Below are positions 17,101 to 26,698 of a stretch of DNA of 64,000 bases, piece by piece. The position numbers were made by a program, and so were the translations under genes. Source of the DNA: Paenibacillus wynnii (GTDB lineage: Bacteria; Bacillota; Bacilli; Paenibacillales; Paenibacillaceae). Each line of letters starts with the position of its first letter. Within the stretch, counting starts at the first letter, position 1. Under the pieces are notes generated by a model. That model saw only the letters and a program-made list of their open reading frames with translations. It ran no database searches and was not told the DNA's origin. The stretch is taken from NCBI RefSeq assembly GCF_030812855.1, contig NZ_JAUSTK010000002.1:62001-126000 (forward strand), given 5' to 3'.

Positions 17101-20100
17101 ATGAAATTAATCCGGCGTAAACAATGGATCCTTATTTCGGGAATCGCACTGTCGATTCTTTTAATTGCGGCATCCATTCAAAGTTTCGTTCTATCCGTTA
17201 ACGCCACCAACAATAATTATACGATTCGCATTCTGGAGATTACCGATCCGAACAGCGCCAGTCTCAACCTTAATAACAATTTCCCTCTAAGTGAGTTAGA
17301 TGGTCTGCAAAATTTGGCCAACATAAAGATCGACACTATGACGATGAAGCGATTTGTATCTCTTAGGAACAATTGGGACGGCAAATACGATGCTATCTAC
17401 ATCGGCAAAGGTGATTTCAGTAAAACACTGATTAACAGCACAGGAAGCACCAGTACCGCTGGTAGAGAAGCTGCTCATAAAACCATCAGCGTGGAGAATG
17501 ATATTACCCTGCTTAAAGCGAGGGAAATAACCGACTATTTTATTAATAAAGGCTTATATGTATTTTTACGGGATGAAACTTTCACGGCACAAGCAACTTC
17601 CACGGCTAAACAAGGTATCCTGTACTCTACCTTCAATCCCTACCGCCCCAACACTAAATCTAATATTGTATTTCTTCGAGATAAGGAAGCTCTGGACACC
17701 TTCACAGATACAATAAAAAAAGACACTTCTCCCTATTTAACCGGTCTGACCCAACGTCCCAGACTCACCCTAACCAACAAAGCGGATATTATCAGTTACC
17801 GCGACAAACCAGATCATGTCTACGTCTCCGGGGATACGCTGAGCTTCGACGTTAAGCTGGACAACATTACCGATTTAACACTGCGTCCTGTCCGCGTCCG
17901 CTTATTTATGAATGTAGACTCTTCATTGCCTATGTCCGAGAATAATGTCGTCGCCACCGAAATGATGAAGTCCTCCTCGGGCACGATTCGTTACAAGCTG
18001 CCAAAGACCTACTCAGGCCCTCTCTACTGGAGAATGGAAATTAGCGACACTTTGAGTAATTTAAAAGATTTCGACTCCGGCGTGATCCGGTATAGAGGCA
18101 TCAAACCAGTGATTAAAGTGCTTCAGGTAATGCCCACCGACAGGACGGACAGCAATCTGCTCAGCGAAGACTACAGAAACATGGATACATCTTATTTATC
18201 AAAGGCTGACTACGAGTTGCAAATTACACCTATGGACATGAGTGAGTTCAACTCCTACATTTCCAGCCATACCAGCGCTACCGACACGACTTCCGGATTA
18301 AACGGGGTCTACGATATGATCGTCTTCGGCTTCCAGGATATGTACGATCGAGTCAGCACACCAATGTTATCCAAAGCAGCAGCTGATGCAGTAAAGGCTT
18401 TTGCCGAAGAAACGAAGCAAAGTCTGATGCTGACCCATGACACTATTTTCCGTGAGGTCGATGCTAACCCGAGCACACCTGAACTGGATCCATATGTAGA
18501 GAGTACAACCAACGGAATCCAGAACTTGAACTATTGGAGCTCCTATTTCCATGACATGGTAGGCCAAGCACTACCCCGTACCTACCTCGGCGGAAGTGCG
18601 GTGAACCCTTCTACCACAGTAGTACCGATTAACGACGGGCTTTTAACACAGTATCCCTTCGATCTTGATAATGTAGCCTTAACCTCAAGCACGGGACGTT
18701 ACAAGGTTGCCACTACCCATGATCAATTCTTCCCTCTGAATCTGGAACGGGCCGATGTCATCCCATGGTACAACATCTCCGGATCAAGTCGGGATACCGA
18801 TGACAGTTACAATCACTTCTACACGTATTCTGTCGGTAACATTACCTTTTCGGGGACGGGCCATACCAATAAGAACTTCCCCCAGTGGGAACAGATGCTG
18901 TTCGTAAATACAATGTACCGAGCTTTTACCGGAGCCAATCACGCTCCTGAAATTACGGTTGCTACACCGGTGGACAACAGCACCAAGCCCTCCTACCAGG
19001 GCAAGCTTGTTGTCAGCTATACAGTCAATGACTGGGATATCAAGGACCGGAATTTGATCACCGGTATTAAGTTCAAAGTAGACGATGAATACTTGTCGGA
19101 TTATACAATGGCCGAAAAGACGGTGCAGTCCGGAGACACGGTGACGCAGACCTTTAATAATCCTCTGCCTGAAGGAGGGGCTCTGCAGATTGAGATTATG
19201 GCACGGGACAGCCAGGGGGCTCTGGCTACCCAAAAAGTGAATGTAACTGTAGAGAAGGTAAAATCGAATCTTTCCATCAGCCGGTCCGTGTCCTCAGACA
19301 CGGTAGAAAGAGGAGACACAGAGCACCCTCTTATCCTTACTTACACGATCACACCTAATCCTATCCCTGCTTACACCATTCAGAGCGGAGAGCAGACAAT
19401 CAGCCAGCTGAATATATCAAATATTGAGTACTCGGAAAAATTCCCGGGACAATTGGAATTTCTGGACCCTCTGCCGGCAGGAATGTCAAAGAGCGGTAGC
19501 CTTGAAACCGGCTATACGCTGACAAGAAGTTTCGCCAACATCGGGTATCATTTGTCCGAGGATGGAAAAACTTTCGAACCGGATTCGGCTCAGCCTATTA
19601 CGTTCAGCCTGTCAGTCGTCCCGAGTAAGAAGCAATCCTACAAACTCGATGAATTCAGTTCAAAATTGAAATATGTAAATGTGTATGATTCTTCAGAGAT
19701 TTTCAGCTCCATCAATAGTCTCAGCAGTCAATTTAATGCATTTATATTTGGCGATGTGAATCTGAATAGTACCAGTACAAAAGGGCGGATCGCTGCGGCC
19801 GGCAATGCAGAGTTCACCAACTACAACCTTAACGGAAATGGAGGTCCCCATGATAATGCCCTGGTAGCTGGAGGAAACTTTATTTTTAATGGAAATAACG
19901 GAGCATCTATACGTGCGAAAGTTACGTATGGGGGGACCTCAACAATTACTCCAACTCATACAAAAATCGATGGCACTGTGACCAAAGGAACTCCTATTAA
20001 CTTTATAGATACCCAAGAGTTCTTGCTGCTCGAGTCCAATACGCTTGCTTCCCTGGAAGCGAATGGCAATGTCGAAAAGGATCTTGATTTCGTAGGAACG

Positions 20101-21669
20101 GATGACAATCGGAACGTCTTTAATATTACATCCAGTGTTCTAAGCAATGATTTAAATAATGTTCTGGATCATGTAAAAATAAATGCTCCGCGAAGCTCGA
20201 CAGTCATCATCAATGTCCATGGGGAAAACATTACGATCAATGGCGGCTTTAATTTAACCCATATACAAAGCGAACATATTATTTTGAATTTCCCTGAGGC
20301 CAAGTCACTTGTTCTCAACGATGCAATAAATGCTACAATCCTTGCCCCTTTAGCCAATGTGCAGTTCGATAAAGGCCATTTGCGTGGCATGCTTATCGCA
20401 AAAACGTTGCGTACCGATAATGATGGTAGACTAGAACTCAACCCGTTTACCGGAACTCTTCCAGAGGTGATAAACCATACAAAGCCGGTTTATGCAGAGA
20501 ATACCCTCTACTTTAATGAGGCGAAATTTGAAGCGGTGGTTAAAGTAACCGCACTTACCTTGGAGGAAGCACGAATTAATATAAACACCGAGCTTGGGAT
20601 GAAATCTATGGTCGGTGTCCTTCCTGAAGATGCGAACAACAAGAATGTTTCCTGGTTATCTCTGAATCCGGAAGTGGCTACAGTTACCGATGAGGGAGTC
20701 GTGAGAGGGCTTCAGGCGGGAACAGCATTTATTCAGATTACATCAACAGACGGAAGCAACATAACAGCAACCGCTCCTGTTGAGGTCATATCTCCTGATC
20801 TTAACATTATCGGTCCAAATAAGGCCTATGTGGGCGATCTGGCAGAGTTTAAGGCTCTATACGTTACAGCAGATGAAGTCATTGATGGTTATGAGTGGTC
20901 GATCAAGCCGGGAAGTAACACGGCGGAAGCAGAACTCAGTATAACGTCAGGTAATCCGCTTAACGACCATGCCACACTGAAGGCCACGAAGTCCGGGGAA
21001 GTTACACTCGTTGCAAGGGTAAATACCGAAGACTCGCCTGATGGAGCTGCCACCAAGGAGCACAAGGTGACTTTCACGAATCCGGTAAGCCAAATCGCAA
21101 TTGATGGAGAACCCTTGGTAAAGGTAGGACAGAAGATCCCATTACAGGTAAGAGTGATTCAACCGGCCAATGCTGATCCTGCAGTATACACTTGGAGCCT
21201 GGAAGGCGACGGTAGTACCTACGCCGAGATTATTCCCGGCACCAACACCAACAGCATTGAATTAAAGGGATTAAAAATTACCTCCACGGACCACCCTATA
21301 ACTGTTAAAGTTACTACGGAGGGACGAATACCGGGACAGCGGATATCTGCTACAGCAACCATAACAGTAGGTGCAAGATTAAACGGGCTTAGCCTTCGCG
21401 AGACTATCGTTATTGGTGTAGGAAGTGAGAATTCACACAGCTTATTCAACGTCAGTGATCTCAGCTTATTCCCGGATAGCATGACTCTGGCAGATATCCA
21501 AGGTAAGCTCGAATGGAGCAGCAGTAACCCTGCTGTAGTTACCGTGTCTCCAAACGGTCTCATTACCGGTCTTGTCAAAGGATCGGCTACGGTCACTGCA
21601 TCCTATAAAGATAACCCTACAATTAGAGACACGATTCAGGTAACTGTAATTAATGAGGACCGCTATTAG
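17101..21669 (+). CDS. Large exported protein: DUF5057-like, choice-of-anchor-A and Ig-like domains
   Basis: A 1522-residue protein with GGGGGG upstream of the ATG. An N-terminal signal or anchor (about 9-33) is followed by a DUF5057-like region beginning NYTIRILEITD (about 38-640), then beta-rich modules (about 640-870). A choice-of-anchor-A type beta-helix domain follows (about 875-1110; GDVNLNSTSTKGRIAAAGN), and bacterial Ig-like (Big2) modules near 1150-1235 and 1430-1520. There is no LPXTG, SLH or C-terminal membrane segment, so it is either secreted, N-terminally anchored or held by a partner. It sits between the pilus motor operon and the minor pilins on the opposite strand, which suggests (not proves) a pilus-associated adhesin comparable in position to PilY1. 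Confidence 0.72.
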   Translation: MKLIRRKQWILISGIALSILLIAASIQSFVLSVNATNNNYTIRILEITDPNSASLNLNNNFPLSELDGLQNLANIKIDTMTMKRFVSLRNNWDGKYDAIYIGKGDFSKTLINSTGSTSTAGREAAHKTISVENDITLLKAREITDYFINKGLYVFLRDETFTAQATSTAKQGILYSTFNPYRPNTKSNIVFLRDKEALDTFTDTIKKDTSPYLTGLTQRPRLTLTNKADIISYRDKPDHVYVSGDTLSFDVKLDNITDLTLRPVRVRLFMNVDSSLPMSENNVVATEMMKSSSGTIRYKLPKTYSGPLYWRMEISDTLSNLKDFDSGVIRYRGIKPVIKVLQVMPTDRTDSNLLSEDYRNMDTSYLSKADYELQITPMDMSEFNSYISSHTSATDTTSGLNGVYDMIVFGFQDMYDRVSTPMLSKAAADAVKAFAEETKQSLMLTHDTIFREVDANPSTPELDPYVESTTNGIQNLNYWSSYFHDMVGQALPRTYLGGSAVNPSTTVVPINDGLLTQYPFDLDNVALTSSTGRYKVATTHDQFFPLNLERADVIPWYNISGSSRDTDDSYNHFYTYSVGNITFSGTGHTNKNFPQWEQMLFVNTMYRAFTGANHAPEITVATPVDNSTKPSYQGKLVVSYTVNDWDIKDRNLITGIKFKVDDEYLSDYTMAEKTVQSGDTVTQTFNNPLPEGGALQIEIMARDSQGALATQKVNVTVEKVKSNLSISRSVSSDTVERGDTEHPLILTYTITPNPIPAYTIQSGEQTISQLNISNIEYSEKFPGQLEFLDPLPAGMSKSGSLETGYTLTRSFANIGYHLSEDGKTFEPDSAQPITFSLSVVPSKKQSYKLDEFSSKLKYVNVYDSSEIFSSINSLSSQFNAFIFGDVNLNSTSTKGRIAAAGNAEFTNYNLNGNGGPHDNALVAGGNFIFNGNNGASIRAKVTYGGTSTITPTHTKIDGTVTKGTPINFIDTQEFLLLESNTLASLEANGNVEKDLDFVGTDDNRNVFNITSSVLSNDLNNVLDHVKINAPRSSTVIINVHGENITINGGFNLTHIQSEHIILNFPEAKSLVLNDAINATILAPLANVQFDKGHLRGMLIAKTLRTDNDGRLELNPFTGTLPEVINHTKPVYAENTLYFNEAKFEAVVKVTALTLEEARININTELGMKSMVGVLPEDANNKNVSWLSLNPEVATVTDEGVVRGLQAGTAFIQITSTDGSNITATAPVEVISPDLNIIGPNKAYVGDLAEFKALYVTADEVIDGYEWSIKPGSNTAEAELSITSGNPLNDHATLKATKSGEVTLVARVNTEDSPDGAATKEHKVTFTNPVSQIAIDGEPLVKVGQKIPLQVRVIQPANADPAVYTWSLEGDGSTYAEIIPGTNTNSIELKGLKITSTDHPITVKVTTEGRIPGQRISATATITVGARLNGLSLRETIVIGVGSENSHSLFNVSDLSLFPDSMTLADIQGKLEWSSSNPAVVTVSPNGLITGLVKGSATVTASYKDNPTIRDTIQVTVINEDRY

Positions 21670-21683
21670 GACTTAGGACTGCA

Positions 21684-21747
21684 TTAAAAGAACCCCCCGA
21701 GCAATACCAGTATTCTTAACTGGTATCACTTGGGGGGGTTCTTTTTT
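21684..21747. terminator. Bidirectional terminator between the convergent surface-protein and minor-pilin genes
   Basis: Outer stem AAAAGAACCCCCC / GGGGGGGTTCTTTT encloses a second stem (ATACCAGT / ACTGGTAT). T runs follow on both strands, longer on the plus strand. Confidence 0.88.
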
Positions 21748-21789
21748 CTGATGATTATCGTTAACATCCACTTAACATCACGGCATGGC

Positions 21790-23583
21790 TCAATTCAGTT
21801 TCAAATTCTCAACACGGATATTGACTGTTCTGACTCGGGGCAAGCCAGCCTTCTGGTCGTTAAATATTTGATCATTGTAGGAGGCCCTGAAGCGGATTAT
21901 GTTGTTATCGGGTGTAATCGTGATATCCCCAGCACCTTCAACCGAACTGCCGCGAACAGCATTTATAGTCAAATCTCCTTTGGCGAAGAAACCGCCGCTC
22001 AGAGAAAAGATCGAACCGACACCATACAGCTTCGCATCGGAATCCGTATAGAAAAATGCATCCAGCGGGAGCGGGGCAGAGACATCATCATTGGTGAAAT
22101 TGTTGAAGGCGGCTAGCCGGTTGATCAGAATTCGACCTTGCGAGATCAGTACAAGCTCTTTACCGTTCATTCCTTGAATGGAGGCATCTTCGACGATGGT
22201 CGTATAATCCTCCGTCGAGTGTGCAGAGGAACTTCGCAGAGCGAAGATGGTAGAGTCAAATTCCACTTTCCCCCGGATTTCTACTTTTCCTGTTACAAGA
22301 ATATTGGCACGCACTTGAATGGGAGTGGCGTTGCCGTAATTATTGATAATTAAATCTCCGTCTATGATATACCAATTGCGGGGCGAGGTTGAGTTTTTGG
22401 CGCTCTGCGTATAAGTAATTCCCCTTAGCTCCGTGCCGTCCAATGTCAAATCGCCTTCATAGATAACGGACTTGCTCGGCTGGGTCAGAAGCAGTACTGC
22501 AGCATTGTATTCATTTTGAAGCTCCTGTCCATGTTCCGACGTGTCTCCGGGGTCAGGCTTGGAAGGAAGGGTAGAATGATCAAAGATAGACGGATAATTA
22601 CCAATCAGATAACTGGCGAGACTGCCACTCTTCAAACTATCAGAAATTTGCTTTCTATTAGCTCCGCCTCCTACCGCTTCAGCAACCTTATCAATAAAGG
22701 AGGATTCGACATTCACTTCAACAAAGCTGCGGTGGCTTTTGATCTTCACGTTTTCCGGCAGTATCTTACCGGCCATCAATGTAGTTGAAGTAAGTTTATC
22801 CGCTGTAAGCGGTTGTTTGCCCTGTTCCTGATATACAAGCTTGTTCAATGACTGAACATGAGCCTCACCTAACAACTCAAAAGGTTTGGATAAAAAGGTG
22901 TGATCTATTGTCTTGTAAGTGTATCGGGCAGTGTCACTAATAGTCAGCGTATCGCCGGCGTAAATATTGCCCTGGATATAAGGCGCTCCGTTAATCGTTA
23001 AATTACTCTCCGAACCCAAGGTATACTTCAAAAAATCCGGAAAAGTATCAATCACCACGGTCTGCGACAGCGTCCGTGTCACCCCGTTCACTTCAGCCTC
23101 GGCAGTTAGCGTCACTCTATAGCTGACCGATTGGCCTGCCTGAGAGGAGCCGGTTCTTACAGAATCAACGTTAATAATTTTGCCTACAGCTGCTGCTCCA
23201 TCGGTTTGAAGCAGATCGGTGCTGACAAGCAGTCCATTCGATTCATCTTGCAGACTTTGCAGGAAATTCGCAATTTCATCATCGAGATCTGTTTGGCTGA
23301 AATCCACTTTCTCATCGATTTTCTTATTTAGGCTAGCGGTAATATAAGCCACTGCTTCATCCAGCGTCTTCTCCGCAAGATGAAGGCTTTGAACGTCGTT
23401 CTTGCGCGTCTCCGTGCGCTGTGCTCCACCAACAGCTGCGCTTAGCACACTGAGCCCAAGGATGGTAAGCAGCAAAACGATAAACATCACCAATACAAGA
23501 GCGGAACCCCGCTCTTCTGTAAAACGCCTGGATACTGCTCCCAGTCTGTTACGGATTATATGACGTTGTGATGATACAGACAT
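21790..23583 (-). CDS. PilX-like minor pilin with large beta-helix-like domain
   Basis: A 597-residue protein. The N-terminus has the PilX-type start ERGSALVLVMFIVLLLTILG (about 25-45), a hydrophobic helix without the classical GFTLIE box. It is followed by a helical region and a long repetitive beta-rich part (about 195-560) with alternating short strands (for example LTINGAPYIQGNIYAGDTL and DLIINNYGNATPIQVRANI), suggestive of a beta-helix or bactofilin-like fold. PilX, PilV and PilW proteins form the pilus tip-priming complex. This protein is far larger than a usual PilX, so the beta domain may be the exposed adhesive or scaffold part. It is last in a three-gene operon. Confidence 0.75.
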   Translation of the reverse strand: MSVSSQRHIIRNRLGAVSRRFTEERGSALVLVMFIVLLLTILGLSVLSAAVGGAQRTETRKNDVQSLHLAEKTLDEAVAYITASLNKKIDEKVDFSQTDLDDEIANFLQSLQDESNGLLVSTDLLQTDGAAAVGKIINVDSVRTGSSQAGQSVSYRVTLTAEAEVNGVTRTLSQTVVIDTFPDFLKYTLGSESNLTINGAPYIQGNIYAGDTLTISDTARYTYKTIDHTFLSKPFELLGEAHVQSLNKLVYQEQGKQPLTADKLTSTTLMAGKILPENVKIKSHRSFVEVNVESSFIDKVAEAVGGGANRKQISDSLKSGSLASYLIGNYPSIFDHSTLPSKPDPGDTSEHGQELQNEYNAAVLLLTQPSKSVIYEGDLTLDGTELRGITYTQSAKNSTSPRNWYIIDGDLIINNYGNATPIQVRANILVTGKVEIRGKVEFDSTIFALRSSSAHSTEDYTTIVEDASIQGMNGKELVLISQGRILINRLAAFNNFTNDDVSAPLPLDAFFYTDSDAKLYGVGSIFSLSGGFFAKGDLTINAVRGSSVEGAGDITITPDNNIIRFRASYNDQIFNDQKAGLPRVRTVNIRVENLKLN

Positions 23584-23597
23584 CGGTGAGCAACCCC

Positions 23598-24131
23598 CTA
23601 AAATCCGAATTTACTTTCAAGTTCCATAGTGTATGTTCTGCCGTCATATTCCTGCGCCAGCTTCAGCTTGATTTTTATGAGTCCGCTCTCACATGGAAAG
23701 GTGGCCTGGCACGTCCTCCCATCAGCAGATGTTGATGAAATAACAGATCCAGTGAGGGTGGAGTGTATAGCGGTTCTCGGGTCATCCGGATCAGGTTCAT
23801 CAGTTATTGCACCAATTACAAGGCTACCTTGCGAAAAAGTAATCACCTCATCGGTAGTTGACCCTTTCTTCAGCGTAATCCCGTTTGTGAGTGTGGTATT
23901 TTCCACTCTTTCAGGAGCAAAGGTATATAATTCATTGATGATAGTTGACATAATGATATCTGCTTCATCCCTTAGGGAGTTTTCTATAGTTATCTTATGA
24001 TAACTGCGGAAGCCAAACATAGTAACCATGGAAATAATACCGACGATCATAGAGAAAAGTGTTAAGGCCGCAATCATCTCGATCAAGGTAAATCCCTGCT
24101 CAGACTTCAATCGTTCAGCGTATTTTTTCAT
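23598..24131 (-). CDS. Minor pilin, PilW-like
   Basis: About 177 residues from the ATG at 24131 (MKKYAERLKSEQ), inside the end of the upstream gene; an in-frame start at 24173 is also possible. The prepilin signal is GFTLIEMIAALTLFSMIVG, with the conserved Glu at +5. It has one pair of cysteines in the head (CQATFPC). By position and size it is a pseudopilin of the GspJ/PilW class that would be processed by PilD. Confidence 0.82.
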   Translation of the reverse strand: MKKYAERLKSEQGFTLIEMIAALTLFSMIVGIISMVTMFGFRSYHKITIENSLRDEADIIMSTIINELYTFAPERVENTTLTNGITLKKGSTTDEVITFSQGSLVIGAITDEPDPDDPRTAIHSTLTGSVISSTSADGRTCQATFPCESGLIKIKLKLAQEYDGRTYTMELESKFGF

Positions 24132-24741
24132 CTGTAATATAACCCTCCACCACTGTACTGGAAACATGACCATTGGGCCCGCCAGGTCCAGTAACTTTTA
24201 CCTCAACCGGAATTAAAAAAGGTGCCATCTCTTTCTTGCGTTCATCTATCGTATCATCCGTGTTGCCGCTGATTTTACCTTTCACCATTTCCCGATGCAA
24301 TTCTGCCTGGTAGGTAATTTTCACCTGATATTTGACATTATTGATTACCGGATTCAGTACATTAGCGAGCGTATATTCATCCGTTACCATATCTTTATAT
24401 ATCTCACAGCTTACCGTTGTCTCCGTAAGCGGAACACAGCCGGATGCTTGGATAATAGAATGTCCTGCGATTTCAGGTTGTGTCCCTTCAGCCGCTTGAC
24501 CCTGAAAATATAAGCTCATCATCTCAAAATCCTGCTTCTCCATATAAAATAGCGCGTTCCGCGCCAGATTAACCATGATTGTCTTGTTCTGGTTGGATTT
24601 CGAGTAAGACAGCGCCTGGGTAAAATAAGAGGTTAGGACCAGGGAAACAATCGAGAGAATGACGATGGCCGCCAGGACTTCGATCAAGGTAAACCCCTGT
24701 TCTTTATCCCATGTTGCATTCCGTTTATCTTTCAAAGGCAT
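24115..24741 (-). CDS. Minor pilin, PilV-like
   Basis: A 208-residue prepilin with signal GFTLIEVLAAIVILSIVSLV after a basic 16-residue leader. A globular region of about 150 residues follows, with two cysteines (CVPLTETTVSC). First gene of the minor-pilin operon (PilV-, PilW-, PilX-like), which is separated from the pilB-pilO operon by the plus-strand surface-protein gene. It overlaps the next gene by 17 nt. The 260-bp divergent gap upstream of it contains no further gene that I can support. Confidence 0.82.
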   Translation of the reverse strand: MPLKDKRNATWDKEQGFTLIEVLAAIVILSIVSLVLTSYFTQALSYSKSNQNKTIMVNLARNALFYMEKQDFEMMSLYFQGQAAEGTQPEIAGHSIIQASGCVPLTETTVSCEIYKDMVTDEYTLANVLNPVINNVKYQVKITYQAELHREMVKGKISGNTDDTIDERKKEMAPFLIPVEVKVTGPGGPNGHVSSTVVEGYITDEKIR

Positions 24742-25002
24742 CGTGTTCGCTCCTTATACTTATTTGCCTGCCTACAGTTCTTGCCTCGGCAGATTACAGA
24801 TTACAGATTGCAGTATGTTATCCATATGGCTCTCATTCTTCGGTCCTACTTTGTGCTTTCTTCTGGATCTTTCTACCTACTTCCATTATATTCTTTCATC
24901 TCTTGCCCCAGCAATCTATTAGTTATGATAATTCTAGAGTTTTATACAATTTATATCGGTTTTAGCCTGTGCTATCATTTGGGCTGAGAGGGGGATAATT
25001 TA

Positions 25003-25839
25003 ATGGCTTTGATAGAATGTCGTTTTTACTCGGAAGTACTTGGACTTAGCACTTCAATGACCGTTATTCTGCCGCAAACTACCACTACGCAAATTGGAAT
25101 GAGCAATGTAAACAGAGGTGGGCTCCATCCTACACTGTACTTACTTCATGGTTTATCTGATGATGATTCGATATGGCTGCGCCGTACTTCCATAGAGCGG
25201 TATGTTGCCGAGATGGGAATAGCCGTAGTGATGCCTCAGGTTCACCGTAGTTTTTATACGGATATGAGTGTTGGGGGCAATTACTGGACCTTTATCAGCG
25301 AGGAACTGCCGAAGCTGGCTCAATCTTTTTTTCCGCTATCACCAAAACGTGAGGATAACTTTGTTGCAGGGTTGTCGATGGGCGGTTACGGGGCGATGAA
25401 GTTAGGTTTGCGTAAACCGGAGGCTTTTTGTGCGGCTGCCAGTCTGTCGGGAGCCCTTGATATGGCCCATCATTTCATGAACTGGGAAGATCCGAAGGAA
25501 AAAACCAAGGAGTATGAGATGATCTTTGGTACAGAGGACATTGCCGGCACAGAGGATGACTTATTATGGCTGCTGGAACAACACAATGCCTCAAAAGGCC
25601 CCAAAACATCGCTGTATCAATGCTGCGGCACCGAGGATTTCCTGTATGCGGATAACATCGCCTTCCGGGATGCCTGCCGTAAAACCTCGTTATCCTTAAC
25701 CTATGAAGAAGGACCGGGGGAACATGAATGGGGTTATTGGGACACCAAAATCCGTGATGTGCTGGCTTGGCTGCCACTACCTCAAGATGAAGTACAGGTT
25801 GCTGCTGCATCAAACCCAGCTGAGGAGCTTGAACTTTAA
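25003..25839 (+). CDS. Alpha/beta-hydrolase esterase (EstA / FrmB-like)
   Basis: A 278-residue cytoplasmic hydrolase with AGGGGG before the ATG. The nucleophile elbow is [14 protein letters not shown] (Ser at about residue 125). The probable acid is in [11 protein letters not shown] and the catalytic His in [10 protein letters not shown], giving a complete triad. The family includes tributyrin esterases and S-formylglutathione hydrolases; the substrate cannot be told from sequence. It stands alone, between the minor-pilin operon and the tandem array. Confidence 0.85.
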   Translation: MALIECRFYSEVLGLSTSMTVILPQTTTTQIGMSNVNRGGLHPTLYLLHGLSDDDSIWLRRTSIERYVAEMGIAVVMPQVHRSFYTDMSVGGNYWTFISEELPKLAQSFFPLSPKREDNFVAGLSMGGYGAMKLGLRKPEAFCAAASLSGALDMAHHFMNWEDPKEKTKEYEMIFGTEDIAGTEDDLLWLLEQHNASKGPKTSLYQCCGTEDFLYADNIAFRDACRKTSLSLTYEEGPGEHEWGYWDTKIRDVLAWLPLPQDEVQVAAASNPAEELEL

Positions 25840-25943
25840 TACTTTTTGATTGAGTCAGTTTCATAAACAGTTTTCACCAGATAAAAACCGTATAAACATC
25901 TGTGCATGTGAGTGGTTAGTGTAAAAACCTGCTGATTTCTGAA

Positions 25944-26530
25944 CAGTATTGTTGTACTTTGTGCAGGATTCCAGGCGCAGACGGTGCTTCAGGAGCAGTA
26001 TTGTTGTACTGCGTGCAGGATTTCAGGCGCTGACGGTGCTCCAGGAGCAGTATTGTTGTACTTTGTGCAGGATTTCAGACGCAGACGGTGCTCCAGGAGC
26101 AGTATTGTTGTACTGTGTGCAGGATTTCGAGCGCTGACGGTGCTTCAGGAGCAGTATTGTTGTACTTTGTGCAGGATTTCGAGCGCAGACGGTGCTCCAG
26201 GAGCAGTATTGTTGTACTTTGTGCAGGATTTCAGACGCTGACGGTGCTTCAGGAGCAGTATTGTTGTACTTTGTGCAGGATTTCAGACGCAGACGGTGCT
26301 CCAGGAGCAGTATTGTTGTACTGTGTGCAGGATTTCAGGCGCAGACGGTTCTCCAGAGCAGTATTGTTGTACTTTGTGCAGGATTTCAGGCGCAGACGGT
26401 GCTCCAGGAGCAGTATTGTTGTACTTTGTGCTGGATTTCAGGCGCTGACGGTGCTCCAGGAGCAGTATTGTTGTACTTTGTGCAGGATTTCGAGCGCAGA
26501 CGGTGCTTCAGGAGCAGTATTGTTGTACTA
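25944..26530. repeat. 52-bp tandem array, 11 full units plus a truncated unit
   Basis: Units begin CAGTATTGTTGTACT at 25944, 25996, 26048, 26100, 26152, 26204, 26256, 26308, 26359, 26411, 26463 and 26515. All steps are 52 bp except one of 51 bp (a G lost near 26356). Each full unit carries the palindromic core TGTAC-NNN-GTGCA; the three central bases vary (TTT, TGC, TGT) while the arms are almost constant. Other variation is limited to a few sites (CTCC/CTTC, GGCG/GACG/GAGC). It lies in the 859-bp convergent gap between the esterase and argH. The absence of stops in several frames follows from the repeat itself and is not evidence of coding. Confidence 0.92.
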
Positions 26531-26628
26531 CGGAGTCAGTGATTAGTTTTTCGAACATTATCCGTTGTTGATTACAATTCCAATGTGAAATTATGCGAAT
26601 TTACACAGTATAAAATTGACTTCATTAG

Positions 26629-26680
26629 AAAAAAAGACTGTCGTTTCCTCCCATCATCACGATGTGGAACGACAGTCTTT
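26629..26680 (-). terminator. Terminator downstream of argH
   Basis: Stem AAAGACTGTCGTT / AACGACAGTCTTT with a T7 run on the minus strand, 20 nt past the argH stop codon. Confidence 0.88.
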
Positions 26681-26698
26681 GTATTTTAAAAAAGGGGA

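Noticed and set aside
25944-26530. Possible CRISPR array (regular 52-bp period)
   Set aside because: The whole unit is conserved with no unique spacers, and no cas genes are present. It is a plain tandem repeat.
25949-26546. Plus-strand open frames through the tandem array (Cys-rich repeat proteins)
   Set aside because: The period of 52 is not a multiple of three, several frames are open at once, and there is no ribosome binding site or promoter. The openness is an artefact of the repeat.
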